Below are positions 21,848 to 23,852 of a DNA stretch of 23,852 nt, piece after piece. This DNA is from a virus: positions 1-23,852 of IMG/VR virus record IMGVR_UViG_3300026097_000103; one strand, 5' to 3'. The position numbers and the translations under genes were made by a program. The first letter of the stretch is position 1. The number at the start of each line of letters is the position of its first letter. The notes beneath the pieces are model-generated. The model was not told where the DNA came from, did not search any database, and was given only the letters and a program-made list of their open reading frames with translations.

Positions 21848-23134
21848 ATGCCACGATTAAGTTTATATAAACCAAACAAGACCAACGATTATAAATTTCT
21901 TGACAGAACAATCAGAGAAATGTACACTGTCGGCGGCATTGATATTTTTGTACACAAGTATCTTGGCCCAGAAGCCACTGGTGATTTGAGCAGTGCCGAA
22001 ACAGGTGATGCAACACAGCCAAACTATGATTCTGAAAATCCACTGTTTATCGAAGATCTCTTGTTACTGGAAAACAGAGACAGGGTGTACGACGACAGTG
22101 TGTATATCATGCGTGGTGTATACACAGTAAGCGATCTTGATTTTGATTTGACTCAATTTGGACTGTTTCTCAACAACGACACACTGTTTATAACATTTCA
22201 TTACAACGACATGATCGATTCGCTTGGTAGAAAATTAATGAGTGGTGACGTACTGGAAATTCCAAATCTCAAAGACTATCACCCATTAGATAGCAGTCAA
22301 CCCGCTCCTCTACCGAGATACTATGTAATTCAAGATGCTGCTTTTGCTAGCGAAGGATTTACTCCAACTTGGCAACCACACCTGTGGCGTGTTAAAGCAA
22401 CACCAATGGTGGGTGCACAAGAATACAACAGTATACTGGAAAAACCAAACAGTTCAGGAACAGACTGGGATCCAGGTAACTTTTACCCAGCTGGTACAAA
22501 AGTACTACTAGGCGGACTAGAATACACAGCAAAAATCGATGTACCTGCTGGCACTGAGCTAACAAACACCACGTACTGGGAGCAAACCACGCCCGAAAGT
22601 TTCTTGGATACCATTACAACCAAGAGCAAAGATCTTGAAATCAATGATGCAATTTTAACACAGGCTGAAGCTGAAGTTCCACTCAGTGGATACGACGTTA
22701 CTCGATTTTACATTGTTGCTAGTGACGAAGAAGGTAATCCTGTCACTCCCGCCGGTGACGAAGAAGCTGATGCAAGCACTATAAGTAACGCTACTCCAAG
22801 AAGCGACGGATATACCATGGGCTATCTCACTGGTGACGGTATACCGCCAAATGGGTTGCCGGTTACTCCTGGTGTAAGTTTTCCTATCAATGCAGACAGC
22901 GGAGATTATTGTTTACGCTTGGACTATAAACCAAATCGTTTGTTCCGCTACGATGGTAAACGCTGGATACACATTGAAAGTGCAGTGAGAACAGATCTCA
23001 CACCCGGGCCAAGCAACGACAGCCAGCGCAGTGAATTTGTTAACAACAGTGACACTGTACAAACCACTGATCGCGGACTGATTCCAAGTAGACAGAGCTT
23101 GAGTGATGCGTTGAAACCCGAGGCAGATAATTAA
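21848..23134 (+). CDS. gp14: Neck protein, gp14-like, with carbohydrate-binding-like insert
   Basis: A 428-aa protein (T4 gp14 is 256). The N-terminal half has MPRLSLYKPNKTNDYKFLDR, VGGIDIFVHKYLG (28-40), DLLLLENRDRVYDDSVYIMR (70-89), DFDLTQFGLFLNNDTLFITF (98-117), MSGDVLEIP (131-139) and RYYVIQDAAF. This order resembles gp14 (a peptide like GVECYYVPR, then FSNFGMQVQDEVTL, then GDLIYFP). Residues 207-247 (WDPGNFYPAGTKVLLGGLEY to YWEQTT) look like a CBM5/12-type module. Residues 352-378 (GDYCLRLDYKPNRLFRYDGK, RWIHIES) resemble the W modules in the sheath. It is TAATG-coupled to the gp15-like gene. The gp14 assignment is moderate; the extra modules are clearer. Confidence 0.6.
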   Translation: MPRLSLYKPNKTNDYKFLDRTIREMYTVGGIDIFVHKYLGPEATGDLSSAETGDATQPNYDSENPLFIEDLLLLENRDRVYDDSVYIMRGVYTVSDLDFDLTQFGLFLNNDTLFITFHYNDMIDSLGRKLMSGDVLEIPNLKDYHPLDSSQPAPLPRYYVIQDAAFASEGFTPTWQPHLWRVKATPMVGAQEYNSILEKPNSSGTDWDPGNFYPAGTKVLLGGLEYTAKIDVPAGTELTNTTYWEQTTPESFLDTITTKSKDLEINDAILTQAEAEVPLSGYDVTRFYIVASDEEGNPVTPAGDEEADASTISNATPRSDGYTMGYLTGDGIPPNGLPVTPGVSFPINADSGDYCLRLDYKPNRLFRYDGKRWIHIESAVRTDLTPGPSNDSQRSEFVNNSDTVQTTDRGLIPSRQSLSDALKPEADN

Positions 23135-23852
23135 TGCAAAGTTTCTTTTACGACCAACAAATACGTAGATTTCTGCTTCAGTTCACACGTATCTTTAGTA
23201 ATTTTCAAGTAGAATACGGAAAGGACAGCAGTGGTGCTCCCACACTGTATCGTGTGCCTGTACGCTATGGTGATAGCAGTAGACAGGTTGCGTCTGTGAT
23301 ACAACAAAACAGTGCCGCAACGCTGCCTGCTACACCACTGATGACATTTTATGTTAGCAATCTAAACTATGATCGTCCTAGGATGCAAGAGCCTTATCAT
23401 GTAAACAAAATGAATGTGAGGCAACGCACCTATGATCCAGCAACCGAAACATATGATACCACACAAGGTAATGCGTTCACTGTTGAAAGAGCTATGCCAG
23501 TGCCATATGAACTGGAAGTGCAGCTGGAAATATGGACCAGTAATACCAATCAAAAATTACAGTTGCTAGAACAAATACTAACACTGTTCAATCCAGCACT
23601 GGAGATTCAAAGCACTGACAATTACATAGACTGGACCAGTCTCAGTGTGGTAGAGTTAGATGACGTTACTTGGACCAGTAGAACCATTCCAGTTGGCACA
23701 GATGACCCAATTGACATTGCAAGTTTACGTTTTAAAATGCCAATTTGGATCAGCGGTCCAGCAAGAGTTAAAAAGCTAGGCGTTGTAGAAAAAATCATTG
23801 CCAGTGTGTTTGATGAAAACGGCGATGCAAATAATGCAATTCTCGACAGTGA
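23134..23852 (+). CDS. gp15: Tail sheath stabiliser/tail completion protein, T4 gp15-like (truncated by right edge)
   Basis: An open frame from ATG at 23134 runs to the edge with no stop: 239 codons, against about 272 aa in T4 gp15. It should cap the finished tail and let it bind the head. FFYDQQIRRFLLQFTRIFSN (4-23) parallels the gp15 start (YFYNSSFRRYATLMGDLFSN). RVPVRYGD, MTFYVSNLNYDRPR, PVPYELEVQLEIWTSNTNQK and LLEQILTLFNPALEI also follow gp15 (IRVPITYA, LVDFSYNAPFK, KMIYELSIFTRYED, VEQILPYFQPHF). The start overlaps the upstream stop (TAATG). The C-terminus lies outside the window. Confidence 0.85.
   Translation, partial: MQSFFYDQQIRRFLLQFTRIFSNFQVEYGKDSSGAPTLYRVPVRYGDSSRQVASVIQQNSAATLPATPLMTFYVSNLNYDRPRMQEPYHVNKMNVRQRTYDPATETYDTTQGNAFTVERAMPVPYELEVQLEIWTSNTNQKLQLLEQILTLFNPALEIQSTDNYIDWTSLSVVELDDVTWTSRTIPVGTDDPIDIASLRFKMPIWISGPARVKKLGVVEKIIASVFDENGDANNAILDS

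Noticed and set aside
1-23852. tRNA genes, CRISPR arrays, insertion sequences, attachment sites
   Set aside because: The gaps between genes are all under about 120 bases and were read through. None has tRNA-like, repeat-spacer or terminal inverted-repeat structure.

Overview
This window is a late-gene region of a T4-superfamily myovirus, most likely marine. The strongest evidence is a recognisable set of T4-type virion and packaging genes: large terminase gp17, small terminase gp16, head-completion protein gp4, tail sheath gp18, tail tube gp19, gp13-, gp14- and gp15-like neck and tail-completion proteins, ssDNA-binding gp32 and dNMP kinase gp1. Several proteins carry modules that, to my knowledge, are typical of marine T4-like phages (DUF5872-like, DUF3008-like, a PDY-DIDKDGDK linker). 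The DNA looks moderately AT-rich (low 40s % GC by eye). I cannot name the host. I see no tRNA, rRNA, CRISPR array or insertion sequence.

Layout. Most genes run leftward. From the right: an unknown 378-aa protein, a DUF59/MIP18 Fe-S assembly protein, gp13-like neck protein, a small basic protein, and dNMP kinase. Then comes a short rightward zinc-finger/HNH-like gene, then leftward sheath (very large, 1079 aa), tube, a tube-fold protein, a conserved 120-aa protein, gp4 and gp16. Next are four proteins that mostly begin with short peptides like T4 capsid-targeting sequences, plus two predicted structural proteins. A radical-SAM/SGNH-hydrolase pair follows, then gp17, a conserved 405-aa protein, gp32, a glycosyltransferase-like protein and a second SGNH-like gene cut by the left edge. 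At the far right, gp14-like and gp15-like genes run rightward from a divergent promoter region. Coding density is very high: no stretch of even 150 bases lacks a gene, and many junctions overlap as TAATG, TGATG or ATGA.

How it works together. The gp16/gp17 motor packages DNA, gp4 and the gp13/14-like proteins finish the head and neck, gp15 caps the tail, and gp18/gp19 build the contractile tail. The CTS-like proteins are candidates for the internal head core. Expression appears to use T4-type late promoters (variants of TATAAATA) before structural genes, and sigma70-like promoters before gp32 and the 378-aa gene.

Points most worth a second look: the metabolic or surface-modification genes embedded in the virion module (N-terminal-twitch radical SAM, two SGNH-like proteins, a glycosyltransferase-like protein, a DUF59 protein); the cluster of capsid-targeting-like N-termini; the roughly 560-residue insertion in the sheath, with repeated tryptophan modules and a segment resembling the flagellin IN motif; a carbohydrate-binding-like module in the gp14-like neck protein; and the wide separation of gp16 from gp17.
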